A stretch of 64,000 nt of DNA, from positions 1-64,000 of the forward strand of contig NZ_CP080527.1 in assembly GCF_024746815.1 (NCBI RefSeq). The letters run 5' to 3'. Under the pieces are notes generated by a model. It was not told the origin of the DNA. It was given only the letters and a program-made list of their open reading frames with translations, and searched no databases. Both the position numbers and the translations under genes were made by a program. The first letter of the stretch is position 1. Each line of letters opens with the position of its first letter. This stretch comes from Mesorhizobium sp. AR07. GTDB taxonomy: Bacteria; Pseudomonadota; Alphaproteobacteria; Rhizobiales; Rhizobiaceae. Shown piece after piece: positions 35,837 to 44,220 of the stretch.

Positions 35837-36313
35837 ATGTCCGCCCAATTGATCCATGACCTTGTTCCACTTGCATCCATCGTGGCTTATTCCGACGGAT
35901 CCCCACGCCCGCCAGAGCGGCATCGCAAGAAGCTCGCAGCCTGGGAAAATCGCAACGGTGGCGGCCGCCTGATCCGCAAACAGGCCGAGGCACGCGTCGG
36001 CAGTACGACGCTGCCGGCCTCGATCACCCTGCACAAGGGTGACTATGGCAGTCAGGGAACCATCGTGCTGCGCGTCCACCAGACATTTTCGGTGAACAGC
36101 GACCTGAAGTTTTCGGTCAAGGAGCGGCCCGCCATCGGCACGGTTCTCGTTCTCGACCGCGCCGGCGACGATGCGGAGCTTGTCCATCTTGCCGCAAATC
36201 GCACGGCCGCCGAGGAATGGCTGACTCGCCACGGCTATCCGAACGCGGTGTTGCAGCAAGTCACGGCCGAGACCGTTGCGGTGGATGCTGTAGAGGGGAG
36301 GACGGCAGCATGA
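35837..36313 (+). CDS. Hypothetical protein of the conjugative cargo block
   Basis: A 158-aa soluble protein beginning MSAQLIHDLVPLASIVAYSD, rich in Arg and Gly in its first half. ATG 35837 is six bases after GGAG, so I prefer it over the in-frame ATG at 35816. Its stop overlaps the start of the DUF7007 gene (ATGA), indicating coupled translation. No domain recognised. Confidence 0.65.
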   Translation: MSAQLIHDLVPLASIVAYSDGSPRPPERHRKKLAAWENRNGGGRLIRKQAEARVGSTTLPASITLHKGDYGSQGTIVLRVHQTFSVNSDLKFSVKERPAIGTVLVLDRAGDDAELVHLAANRTAAEEWLTRHGYPNAVLQQVTAETVAVDAVEGRTAA

Positions 36314-37194
36314 CTGCGCGAACTTCTGAAACCCATGTCGTCGAAACCCCCGGTTTTCCGGGAGTTTCTTTTGGCCGAAGCGCCGATGGGCTTTGCGTTA
36401 CCCTTGTCGGTGAGCTTGCCTTCGCCATGGCTCCAGCCCGCGATGGCCGGCACTATCTCGTCACGGGCTGGCGTATACGCCGGCCCATGGCCGAATGGAC
36501 GTGCGGCGATTTCTACGGCCATACCGGTGAGCTTGCCGACGAGGCGGCGTTTCGCGCGCATGTCGAGGAGAACGCCCTCCACCAGCAGCAGCGCGCAGCT
36601 CTCGGACGTCGCGAGATCCACTCCCGTGCCCACACGCCATGGGGAACGTCGCAGGGAGCAACCGTCTATGCCAAGGGCGTGGTGGCTCACTCAACGGCCG
36701 GCCATGGCGGGTTCCATCTGTCGGCGGAGCGAAATCGCAAAGTCCATGGCATGCTCCGTGCCAATGGCGGCTGGTATGAGGAAGACTGCCATTGGGCGGC
36801 CGTCGCCCAAGCCTTCCCGCGGCTCTTCACGGACTTCGAGAAAGCTGGTGCGGAAAAGTCGATCCGCGACTGGTACCCGGATGCCTGGGAGGCGATCCAC
36901 GGGAGGGTGCTCGAACCCGGCCAATCCGCGAAAAAGGACGAGCGGGCATTTTTCGAGAGGCATACCGATGACTGGGTCGTGGTGTCGGCGATCCGTTCCG
37001 GGCACCAGGCCGGTTTCACCGAGGTTATCGCGACCCCTGGCGGCAGGCGCGGAGCGGGCACGGAGGAACGTCGCTTTCTCGTTGCGACCGACGAATACCA
37101 TGTCGGCCGCTTTGGATTCGTCATCGATGTTGCGCGCCACCGTGTCTATGGCGGGCCCTCGAGCTTTATGGATTGGCAGGGGAGGGAAGCATAA
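36310..37194 (+). CDS. DUF7007-type protein
   Basis: A 294-aa protein of the kind annotated as DUF7007 in rhizobial elements. Recognisable blocks include TPWGTSQGATVYAKGVVAHS, GGFHLSAERNRKVHGML, and YEEDCHWAAVAQAFPRLF. Many His, Trp and Cys residues suggest a metal or nucleic-acid role, but the function is unknown. Start ATG 36310 overlaps the previous stop; its TAA overlaps the next ATG by one base. Confidence 0.65.
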   Translation: MTARTSETHVVETPGFPGVSFGRSADGLCVTLVGELAFAMAPARDGRHYLVTGWRIRRPMAEWTCGDFYGHTGELADEAAFRAHVEENALHQQQRAALGRREIHSRAHTPWGTSQGATVYAKGVVAHSTAGHGGFHLSAERNRKVHGMLRANGGWYEEDCHWAAVAQAFPRLFTDFEKAGAEKSIRDWYPDAWEAIHGRVLEPGQSAKKDERAFFERHTDDWVVVSAIRSGHQAGFTEVIATPGGRRGAGTEERRFLVATDEYHVGRFGFVIDVARHRVYGGPSSFMDWQGREA

Positions 37195-37508
37195 TGTCTG
37201 TCTCCGATCGCCGCGCACATCTCTTTCGCATGGAGCAGCCTCGGCGCCAGACACACCGCCAGCTCGCTATGATCGACCGGCGGATCATAAGGCGGATCAA
37301 TCCGCAGCCCAGAACCCAATGTGCCCGCTATCGACGCGGCAGGGGCCCGGAGCCGGCAATGTTTCTCGAACGATATCGGGCCAACCTTGCAGCGATCACA
37401 CTGGACAGGCAGCACGAGATCGACGCTCTCTCCCGCAAGCTTGCAAGGCAGGATGCTGCAATCGAGGCGCTTCGTGCCAGACCGCCACCGGACCTGATGC
37501 GCGCCTGA
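37194..37508 (+). CDS. Small basic coiled-coil protein
   Basis: A 104-aa Arg-rich protein (MSVSDRRAHLFRMEQPRRQT), ending in a short coiled coil (RQHEIDALSRKLARQDAAIE). It overlaps the DUF7007 stop by one base and is the third gene of a coupled trio. Its charge suggests nucleic-acid binding, but no family is recognised. Confidence 0.5.
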   Translation: MSVSDRRAHLFRMEQPRRQTHRQLAMIDRRIIRRINPQPRTQCARYRRGRGPEPAMFLERYRANLAAITLDRQHEIDALSRKLARQDAAIEALRARPPPDLMRA

Positions 37509-37521
37509 TACCGCGACCGGG

Positions 37522-37830
37522 TCAGCGCTTGCGGACGAACTCCGTTCGCAACACCAGCCCCTTGATCGCATCATGCCGACAATCGATTTCTTCGGGATTG
37601 TCGGTGAGCCGGATCGACTTGATCACGGTCCCCTGCTTCAAGGTCTGGCCGGCACCCTTGACCTTGAGGTCCTTGACGAGGACGACGGAGTCGCCGTCGG
37701 CGAGCACGTTGCCGGCGGCATCGCGCACTTCGATGCTTCCGGCGGAAGCTGCAATGGCAGCCATCTCCGACGCTGGTCGCCATTCCCCTGTCGCGTCGTC
37801 ATAGACGTAGTCGTCGTTGTGACCGGTCAT
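37522..37830 (-). CDS. PhnA/YjdM-like protein, zinc ribbon missing
   Basis: A 102-aa protein whose C-terminal 65 residues match the PhnA/YjdM domain (DAAGNVLADGDSVVLVKDLK, LKQGTVIKSIRL, FVRK ending). The usual N-terminal Cys4 zinc ribbon is replaced by an acidic stretch (YVYDDATGEWRPASE). PhnA proteins are linked loosely to phosphonate metabolism, but their role is unclear. It is convergent with the basic coiled-coil gene, 13 bases away. Confidence 0.75.
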   Translation of the reverse strand: MTGHNDDYVYDDATGEWRPASEMAAIAASAGSIEVRDAAGNVLADGDSVVLVKDLKVKGAGQTLKQGTVIKSIRLTDNPEEIDCRHDAIKGLVLRTEFVRKR

Positions 37831-38342
37831 CGCTGCTCTCGCCTCGGGATTGAATGCAGTGCGCTGTCAGTCCGACGTGGGAGCAGGCCAAAGATCTGAT
37901 CCGCAGCGGCGGACCGGCGCAGCTCATCTATACCAGCAGGAGCCGGCGTTCAAACCACTGTCGACCCTCGCGCAGCCTGGCGGGCAGGCAGATCGTGTGG
38001 ACGCGGGAATTGAACACTGCATTTCCTCCCGCATGCCGATGTCAGAATCCATCCCTTGCCGGTTTTCCCGGCGGGTTTGCTGCGGTCTGAACCGGCGGCT
38101 GTCCACTTCAAGGCCGCTATCGCGCCGCGGTGCGGCCGGAACCCGCCGATCTCGGCAAGGCTGGCCCGCGTCCCGCGCAGGGCAAGTGAAGAACTGGCCC
38201 CGCTTGTCCGCAAGCCAACCTCGCTCGCCTGGCAGGCTCCGGACCCTGAAGCGTCCAGCTTTCGCCGGTTCCTTTTGACCGCACCCGCAGGGAAGACCGG
38301 CAAGGGCCGGAACACCTGAAGGGCATCGCTAGAAAGGATCGC
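37831..38342. other. Non-coding region with a long imperfect inverted repeat
   Basis: No gene is supported. Bases 38053-38087 and 38277-38306 are inverted copies of each other (cccttgccgg, then ttcc, gcggg and gcggtc shared), enclosing about 190 bases of GC-rich sequence. The right arm ends 36 bases before the next start. Confidence 0.5.
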
Positions 38343-38933
38343 ATGATGTCCAGTTCAACCCGCTCCACCAAGGCCAAGGCCCGCGTCGTCCAGCTCCGCA
38401 AGGGCACAACCCTCGAAATGGTCCGGCTCTGCTGCCCGGATGGCCACCAGGCCACCCTCATTTCCGAAAGCTTCGGCCTCCCGGTCCTCGACAGCGACGG
38501 CATCCGTGAATTCCACGAGCGCAGTGTGATCGAAAGCGCCGATACGCTCTCCGAGGGCCTTTCCGAAAAGGCCATGCAGATCCACCTGCAAAGAATCGTC
38601 GGGTCCCATGTCGGCTCCGCCTTTGGAGCAGGCCAGTTCTACTCGAAGGCCGTCACCGAGGCGAAGGATGCCACGGCCAAGCTCGCCAATGACACCCGCG
38701 ACGAGGACATTGACGGTCCGGTCGGCTTCGACAGCAAGGCCCAGCGCAAGCGCGAATTCGCCGCCGAAATGGGCCTTCAGGCACATGCCCTGCGCATGGC
38801 TGCCGAGGGCGCCGTTACCGCCTACGAGCACATCGTCGGCGAGAGCTGGAAGCCCTACGAACGCCAGACCGAGAACCCCGGCCAGACCGTCAACCGGCAG
38901 GCAGCCGATCTCCAGATGGCGGCCCTTGGCTAA
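38343..38933 (+). CDS. Conserved-type hypothetical of the conjugative cargo block
   Basis: A 196-aa soluble protein, starting MMSSSTRSTKAKARVVQLRK; either ATG 38343 or 38346 may be used. A region near 95-125 (AFGAGQFYSKAVTEAKDATA) looks helical and is followed by an acidic Asp-rich link. It sits directly upstream of ardC as in related rhizobial elements, but I know no function. A UUCG-capped hairpin follows its stop. Confidence 0.65.
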   Translation: MMSSSTRSTKAKARVVQLRKGTTLEMVRLCCPDGHQATLISESFGLPVLDSDGIREFHERSVIESADTLSEGLSEKAMQIHLQRIVGSHVGSAFGAGQFYSKAVTEAKDATAKLANDTRDEDIDGPVGFDSKAQRKREFAAEMGLQAHALRMAAEGAVTAYEHIVGESWKPYERQTENPGQTVNRQAADLQMAALG

Positions 38934-38940
38934 TGCCATT

Positions 38941-38962
38941 GGGCGGAGCTTCGGCTCCGCCC
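38941..38962 (+). terminator. UUCG-capped hairpin
   Basis: Nine-base perfect arms GGGCGGAGC and GCTCCGCCC around TTCG, directly after the stop of the 196-aa gene. There is no T-run, so it may protect the 3' end or terminate weakly. Confidence 0.55.
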
Positions 38963-39061
38963 GATCCTCTCATACTGAGGCTGGTGTCCCTCGGGGGCGC
39001 CGGCCTCTTTGCATGTGCCAAAGGCACCGAACTCAAAGAATGGAAATGGGCTGGTCGTCGG

Positions 39062-39253
39062 GACCGCGCCAATCGCGGCCGTCACGAATGATGGTCCTGC
39101 TCCGGTGCTCGTCCCGCGAAACGGCTGCGCCGTCCTCCACTGACGTTGCGGCCCGCAAGCGATGGTTCTCAGCTTCCCCATCGATCCTCCGCGGGTTCGC
39201 GGACCTGCGGTCCTGCGCGTGCGGACCTCGTGACGGCCGCGATTGGCGCGGCC
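39062..39253. repeat. 26-base inverted repeat before ardC
   Basis: Bases 39062-39087 and 39228-39253 are inverted copies matching at 25 of 26 positions, 140 bases apart. The right arm ends 17 bases before the ardC start, so pairing of the arms in RNA would place a large stem next to the ribosome site GGAGG. Confidence 0.75.
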
Positions 39254-39270
39254 TCGAATGGAGGTTTGAA

Positions 39271-40197
39271 ATGGACAGGAACAACAACAAGCCCCGCGTC
39301 GACATCTACGCGAAAATCACCGATCGTATCGTCGCGGATCTGGAAAAGGGAGTGCGCCCCTGGGTCAAGCCCTGGAGCGGGGCGAACACCAAGGGGCGTA
39401 TAACGCGCCCGCTCCGCCACAATGGGCTGCCGTATCAAGGGATCAATACGCTGCTTCTCTGGTCAGAAGCGGTTGCAAGGGGCTTTGTTTCCCCAACCTG
39501 GATGACATTCAAGCAGAGCGTCGAGCTTGGCGGCCATGTGCGCAAGGGCGAAACCGGTTCCATGGTTGTCTATGCCAGCCGCTTCACCCGGACCGAAACC
39601 GATGCCCAAGGCGAGGAGGTCGAGCGCGGCATTCCCTTCCTCAAGGCCTATACGGTGTTCTGCGCCAACCAGATTGACGGTCTCCCAGCACAGTTTTACG
39701 ACAACCCCGCGCCGGTAGCCGATCCTGTGGAGCGGATCGAAAATGCGGATGCCTTCTTCGCCAATACCGGGGCTGTCATCCGCCACGGCGGCGACAAGGC
39801 ATATTTCAATCCAGCTCTCGATATTGTGCAAATGCCTGCTTTCGAAAGTTTCCGCGACGCGCCCAGCTACTATGCGACCCTCGGACACGAGCTGACCCAT
39901 TGGGTCGGCTCGGAAAAGCGGCTCGATCGCAACCTTTCACGTTATCACAAGGATCGCTCGTTCAGGGCGCACGAGGAGCTTGTCGCAGATCTAGGGAGTT
40001 GTTTTTTAGCGGCCGATCTCGGCATCGTCCCGGAATTGGAGCCCCGGCCCGATCACGCAAGTTACCTCGCGAGCTGGCTTGAAATCCTCCGCGACGAGAA
40101 GCGTTTCATCTTCGCCGCCGCGGCCCATGCCCAGCGGGCTGTCAACTATCTGCATGATCTCCAGCCAGAGCCGGCACAGATCGCGGATGCTGCATGA
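39271..40197 (+). CDS. ardC: ArdC-like antirestriction protein (zincin metallopeptidase fold)
   Basis: A 308-aa protein matching ArdC/DUF1738. The N-terminal part is the ssDNA-binding domain (DIYAKITDRIVADLEKG, PWVKPW, YQGINTLLLW), and the C-terminal part a zinc peptidase with HELTH at 206-210 and the third ligand in HEELVADLGS about 25 residues later. ArdC proteins protect incoming single-stranded plasmid DNA from restriction during conjugation; the zinc site is intact here. ATG 39271 follows GGAGG at eight bases. It is preceded by a long inverted repeat that may control its expression. Confidence 0.87.
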   Translation: MDRNNNKPRVDIYAKITDRIVADLEKGVRPWVKPWSGANTKGRITRPLRHNGLPYQGINTLLLWSEAVARGFVSPTWMTFKQSVELGGHVRKGETGSMVVYASRFTRTETDAQGEEVERGIPFLKAYTVFCANQIDGLPAQFYDNPAPVADPVERIENADAFFANTGAVIRHGGDKAYFNPALDIVQMPAFESFRDAPSYYATLGHELTHWVGSEKRLDRNLSRYHKDRSFRAHEELVADLGSCFLAADLGIVPELEPRPDHASYLASWLEILRDEKRFIFAAAAHAQRAVNYLHDLQPEPAQIADAA

Positions 40198-41063
40198 TGC
40201 TGCGCCATGTGGCGATCGATGCGGAATAACGACCGGGCGGCGTAGGACGATGCCGTGGAGGTGGATCGGGCGATCCACACCCGCCTGCGTGGCATACGCG
40301 GCGATGTCTTCCTGCATCGCTCCGGCGTTCCCCTGGATGAAGCCGATAGGTCTAAAGCGGCCGACCGCGGCCAGCTACCTCTGGCCGAATGCGGTCGTAA
40401 TCGTCCCGCTTGGCACACGTCGGTGGCTTTTAGCACTCCGGCGCACTGCAGCCGGCTGAAGTCCCCGTGGCACCGGCCAGTTCGGGTAGTAGCCCAGCGG
40501 GCCGAGTCAGATCAGCCGGCCCGTGCGACATCCAGCCCGAGATGGGTATTTCCATGACCGTATAGCGGCTATCCATCTTGAAGGGGCAGACGCCGGACCG
40601 TCAAAGTTTCGCCAGTCGGCCGGTCGTCAACCGACCGAAGTGAGGAGCCGTCGCGCCCCTTTTCCGGTTGGACGATCTTCCGTTGTGCGATGGCGCCTGA
40701 CGGGGAGAGACGGGTTTGATGGCACCTCACCGTGGCTGCGGTTGCAGTGATCATGCCGATAGGCTTCGCCTGTCGTCTGGCCGGCGGTTTCATGGAAGGG
40801 CGCACCACCTGCGTCCTCGATGTAGCTGGTCTGACCGAAGACCGTCTTCGCTTCGCTCCGCCTCGTTCTCAAACCCGCAACAGCCGGTCGCGACTTTCTT
40901 CCCCTGCTGGCTTCGCCATCATTCCTCGCGGAACAAGAAAGCCTCGCCCTGGCTGCCCTTCACTGTCGTTCCGGCCCTTCGGGTGCGGGCCGATCGCCTC
41001 CGGTCTGTCGACCGCCATCGAGGTCGCGGTGGTCGCGGCCCGAGAAACTCAAGGAGACGACAA
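40198..41063. other. Long leader region between ardC and the DUF736 gene
   Basis: About 860 bases with no credible gene; all open frames are Arg/Ser/Pro-rich shadows. A hairpin CGGTCG-TCAAC-CGACCG lies at 40621-40637. The last bases carry AAGGAG before the DUF736 start. Some stretches may be decayed coding DNA, but I recognise none. Confidence 0.35.
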
Positions 41064-41378
41064 ATGGCTACCATCGGCACTTTCACCTCAAACGGCAACT
41101 CCGGCTTTACGGGCACGATCAAGACGCTCAACCTCAACGTCAAGGCCAAGCTGGTCCGCGTCGACAACCCCTCCGACAAGGGTCCCCACTTCCGCATCCT
41201 CTCGGGTGCAGTCGAGCTAGGTGCAGCCTGGCAGAAGGTTTCCAAGGAAACCGAGCGCGACTACCTCTCGGTCAAGCTGGACGACCCGAGCTTCCCCGCT
41301 CCGATCTACGCCACCCTGATCGAGGTGGAAGGCGAGGAAGGCCTGCAGCTGATCTGGTCTCGCCCCAACCGGGACTGA
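41064..41378 (+). CDS. DUF736 family protein
   Basis: A 104-aa beta-rich protein matching DUF736: MATIGTFTSNGNSGFTGTI, then VKLDDPSFPAPIYATL. The family is a marker of rhizobial and other alphaproteobacterial plasmids and ICEs, and is usually placed near conjugation genes; function unknown. ATG 41064 follows AAGGAG at seven bases. A strong hairpin follows the stop. Confidence 0.87.
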   Translation: MATIGTFTSNGNSGFTGTIKTLNLNVKAKLVRVDNPSDKGPHFRILSGAVELGAAWQKVSKETERDYLSVKLDDPSFPAPIYATLIEVEGEEGLQLIWSRPNRD

Positions 41379-41391
41379 TCGCCTCGACGAG

Positions 41392-41419
41392 GGCTCCGCC
41401 GCAAGGCGGAGCCTTCGGC
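41392..41419 (+). terminator. Terminator hairpin after DUF736
   Basis: Nine-base perfect arms GGCTCCGCC (41392-41400) and GGCGGAGCC (41405-41413) with GCAA loop, followed by TTCGG. A second palindrome, GGGCTTAAGCCC at 41451-41462 followed by CCTCTTT, may serve the convergent DUF2130 gene region. Confidence 0.6.
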
Positions 41420-41542
41420 CTTCCCCAAGCGAACGCCGGCAGGCGGAGGAGGGCTTAAGCCCCCTCTTTCAGTCGCGTCCTCTGGTTGCGGCTCAGTCGT
41501 TGGGAAGGCGTCCTTGATCGCCTTGGCCGGCGTGAAGGTCAC

Positions 41543-42838
41543 CTATTCGGTTTCGGGAGAAGAGGCTACAATCGCCAGCACCTCCAGCCCCTCAATCTCC
41601 TGCATCACTTTTCCGGCGATACCCTGCAAGTCACCATACATGCCGACGGTCGACTCGATCACCCCTTGGATCTGCGCCTCGCGCTTGGCCCACAGGCGTG
41701 TTGTGGCCTTGCGTTCTTTGGCGAGGTCGTCCTGCATATCGGAGAATTTCTCCACGATCGCCTCGACGCGGTGGCGGAACCGCGGACCGGTCAGGTAGCC
41801 GTAGACCTGCTCCATTTTGGTGGCCTGGCCATCCCGGGCGAGGCGGGAGTTGGCCAGCTCGATCAGGGATTGTCGAAGCATGATGGCGATCGGGATCGCA
41901 CATTTGGGATGGGCGATATAGACTCCGTCCACAAGATCGAAGGTATCCACGCCGGGAGGCAACGCTTCCGAGACCATCAGCGCGATATCCGCTTTCGCGG
42001 CTCGTTGATCTCCTCTGAGCTTGCCTAGCCAGCCCTGGCTCCAGTTCTTGGTGCGTTTCGATTCCCACAAAATGGCTCCGCATGGCTGGCCGGCCGGTCC
42101 GACCACGCGGTGCAGGACATCTCCGCCGAACTCACCCTTGGCAACCGGTTCGAGGATGTCCATCGGGAATCGGCTGGCAATGAGGGACTCCAGCTCCAGC
42201 TCGAGTACCTCGCCCTGCAGCTGCTGAGAGCCCTGTTCCGCACGGCGCTTCAGCTCCTCGATCTGGCGCTGCATGCCGGCGATCTGTTCCTCTTTCTCCG
42301 CAACCTTCATTTTGAGGCCGTCTTCGGCTTCCGTTCTCGCCTTGATGCGAACGGCACCCAGCCCCTCCTGTATCTTCCTTTCGATGGTCAGCGCCATCTC
42401 GCGCTTCTCATCGTCAAGCGCACGCTGCTGTTTCAGGAATTCCGCCTGTTGCTGCTGGGCCTCGGCGAGCTTTTCGTCGCGCGCCTTCAACGTCGCCTCC
42501 AGCTCGGCAAGCTTGTTATCCCTGTCCTCCAGGTCCACCGAAAGAAGCAATTTTGCCTTGCGGGCTTCCTCGGCCGCGATTGCGGCTCGCTCAAGCTTGA
42601 TTTGCTCAGCCACCTGGTTGCCGATGTCCTCTTTGGCGGCGTCGATCGCGGCCTGCTCGCGTTTAAGCTCTTCCTCCCGGGCCGCCATTGACGCGTTGCT
42701 CTGCGCCAGGCGCCGTTCATAGTCCTCGCGGGTGGCGGCAATCAGCGGCGCCGCAAGCGACTCATTGAGCTTGATGTCCGTTTTGCAGCTCGGGCAGCTG
42801 ATCGTTGGTTCATTGAGAATCCTGGGCTGTACGGTCAT
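41543..42838 (-). CDS. DUF2130 coiled-coil protein
   Basis: A 431-aa protein matching DUF2130. The N-terminus has a CPSCKTDI zinc-knuckle half, then a long coiled coil (about 40-210, rich in Glu, Lys, Gln), then the DUF2130 core with GDVLHRVVGPAGQPCGAILW, ESKRTKNWSQGW and LRGDQRAAKADIALMV. The core E-SKRT...W pattern resembles a restriction-endonuclease-like fold, which is an inference. The family is widespread and of unknown function. Transcribed alone on the minus strand, convergent with DUF736. Confidence 0.8.
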   Translation of the reverse strand: MTVQPRILNEPTISCPSCKTDIKLNESLAAPLIAATREDYERRLAQSNASMAAREEELKREQAAIDAAKEDIGNQVAEQIKLERAAIAAEEARKAKLLLSVDLEDRDNKLAELEATLKARDEKLAEAQQQQAEFLKQQRALDDEKREMALTIERKIQEGLGAVRIKARTEAEDGLKMKVAEKEEQIAGMQRQIEELKRRAEQGSQQLQGEVLELELESLIASRFPMDILEPVAKGEFGGDVLHRVVGPAGQPCGAILWESKRTKNWSQGWLGKLRGDQRAAKADIALMVSEALPPGVDTFDLVDGVYIAHPKCAIPIAIMLRQSLIELANSRLARDGQATKMEQVYGYLTGPRFRHRVEAIVEKFSDMQDDLAKERKATTRLWAKREAQIQGVIESTVGMYGDLQGIAGKVMQEIEGLEVLAIVASSPETE

Positions 42839-42862
42839 TGGCGCGCTGACTCGGCTGGGGGC

Positions 42863-43186
42863 TGATGTAGTCTCAGACTATATATTATCGGCCGCTTTTG
42901 GAAAAGAACGAAGAGTGAACATCAGTGTTATCCCCAGCGTAAGGACGGGAGGGCGATTTCGTCGTCGACCTCGCTCAAGCAGTCCGCATCGACTCGAGAC
43001 AAACATCCTGCATCGCCCGGTGCCTGCAACATCAAGGGCAACATCAACGCCCGTGGTGAGCACATCTATCACATGCCTGGCCAAGAGTATTACGATCGCA
43101 CCGTCATATCGACCAGCAAGGGAGAGCGGTGGTTCTGCAGCGACGAAGAGGCGGTGGCCGCCGGTTGGCGCAAAGCAAAGCGTTAA
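42863..43186 (+). pseudogene. Sunset-domain (nuclease C-terminal type) gene fragment
   Basis: The plus-strand frame ending TAA 43184 encodes CNIKGNINARGEHIYHMPGQ, EYYDRTVISTSKGERWFCSD and EEAVAAGWRKAKR, a complete sunset domain as found at the end of secreted thermonuclease-like proteins. Upstream of it there is no in-frame ATG, GTG or TTG before the preceding stop at 42863; a GTG with signal-like residues lies at 42915 in another frame. So it is probably a frameshifted or truncated gene. Confidence 0.55.
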
Positions 43187-43380
43187 GCCACAAGGGCAGG
43201 CGTTGCCCTGCTTTTATACTGCGCTGGCGCGGGCCGTGGGAACGGTGAGTGCTTCGGCAGGGCCCCGAAAGTGCGAGCATGCGGCAGCGTCGAGATCACT
43301 GACTTCCGACTGGCGACATCGCGCCCGCGCCGGGTACACGAGCGACTTCCGTTCCTCACGTCGCCCCAGCGGCTACCCTG

Positions 43381-43668
43381 TCAACTAGACAACCAGACGG
43401 GATCGCTTCTGCGCGTCGGGTAGGTGGATCGCGGCTGATAGCCGCGCATCCGCTTGGCGCGCAGCAGCGCGAGGAAAAGTTCGACGGCTTCGCCCTCGGT
43501 ATCAAAGGAGTGCTGTACCGTGCGGCCGGTGGTTCCGATCCGACCCCAACGCCGGACCAGGCAGGTCTGGCCGAACAGGGTCTCCTCGATCGACAGCGCA
43601 TAGAAGCGCGCCATGTTCCGATCCGCGTCGCGGCGTTCGATACAGAGGCGATAGAGCTGCGCGATCAT
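43381..43668 (-). CDS. WGR-domain protein
   Basis: A 95-aa protein that is almost entirely one WGR domain: FYALSIEETLFGQTCLVRRW then GRIGTTGRTVQHSFD and KRMRGYQ. WGR domains bind nucleic acids, in PARPs and in bacterial proteins of unknown role. A start at Met 1 (43668) or at the Met before ARFYALS (43614) is possible. Isolated, on the minus strand. Confidence 0.75.
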   Translation of the reverse strand: MIAQLYRLCIERRDADRNMARFYALSIEETLFGQTCLVRRWGRIGTTGRTVQHSFDTEGEAVELFLALLRAKRMRGYQPRSTYPTRRSDPVWLSS

Positions 43669-43878
43669 TGCAGACAGAATCGCGCAGCCGGACGCGCGCG
43701 TCCAATGAATGGTTTGAATCAGCAGACGCGGATCGATTCGCTCTGGTGATGGATGGAACCGAACGTCAGTCGTTCAACAGCGTCTTTGATGGCCCTTCCC
43801 GGAGAGATGTAGCCAATCCACGTTGGCCCGTATCGTGCGCGGTCGGTCGTAACGATCGACGCTGATGGACGCGTCTGG

Positions 43879-44220
43879 CTACTTCGGCTGCCGGGCAAGG
43901 AATTCCGTTATCAGACCCTGAACCACCTCCTGCATGGTTGTCCTGTTGCGCGCGCAATGGACCTGCAGCTCGATCATCTGCGAGACCGGAATGCGCGTGT
44001 GTAGCCGGGCTGTCCCGCCGTCTGGCTTTGGCCTTTCAATCTTCGCTTTCGCCTCTCTGGCAGACCGGGTTCTCGTCTGCTGCTCCAGGTTGTCCGTTTC
44101 GCTGATGCTGGATTCCACTATGGCAGCCATGTTGCGCGAGAACGGATCATCCGAACGGGCACGCGGTTTCAAGGCGGGCAGCGGCAATTGGTTTGCGGTC
44201 CGATCGCTTTTCTCGTTCAT
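43879..44220 (-). CDS. Ribbon-helix-helix protein (VirC2/ParG-like position)
   Basis: A 113-aa protein with a charged N-terminal half and a C-terminal ribbon-helix-helix-like domain (TARLHTRIPVSQMIELQVHC then RTTMQEVVQGLITEFL). Its start overlaps the ParA stop (ATGA), so the two are co-translated. The pairing of ParA with an RHH protein beside the relaxase resembles VirC1-VirC2 of Agrobacterium, which bind near the transfer origin. It may bind the repeats at 44945-45160. The fold call is moderate. Confidence 0.65.
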   Translation of the reverse strand: MNEKSDRTANQLPLPALKPRARSDDPFSRNMAAIVESSISETDNLEQQTRTRSAREAKAKIERPKPDGGTARLHTRIPVSQMIELQVHCARNRTTMQEVVQGLITEFLARQPK

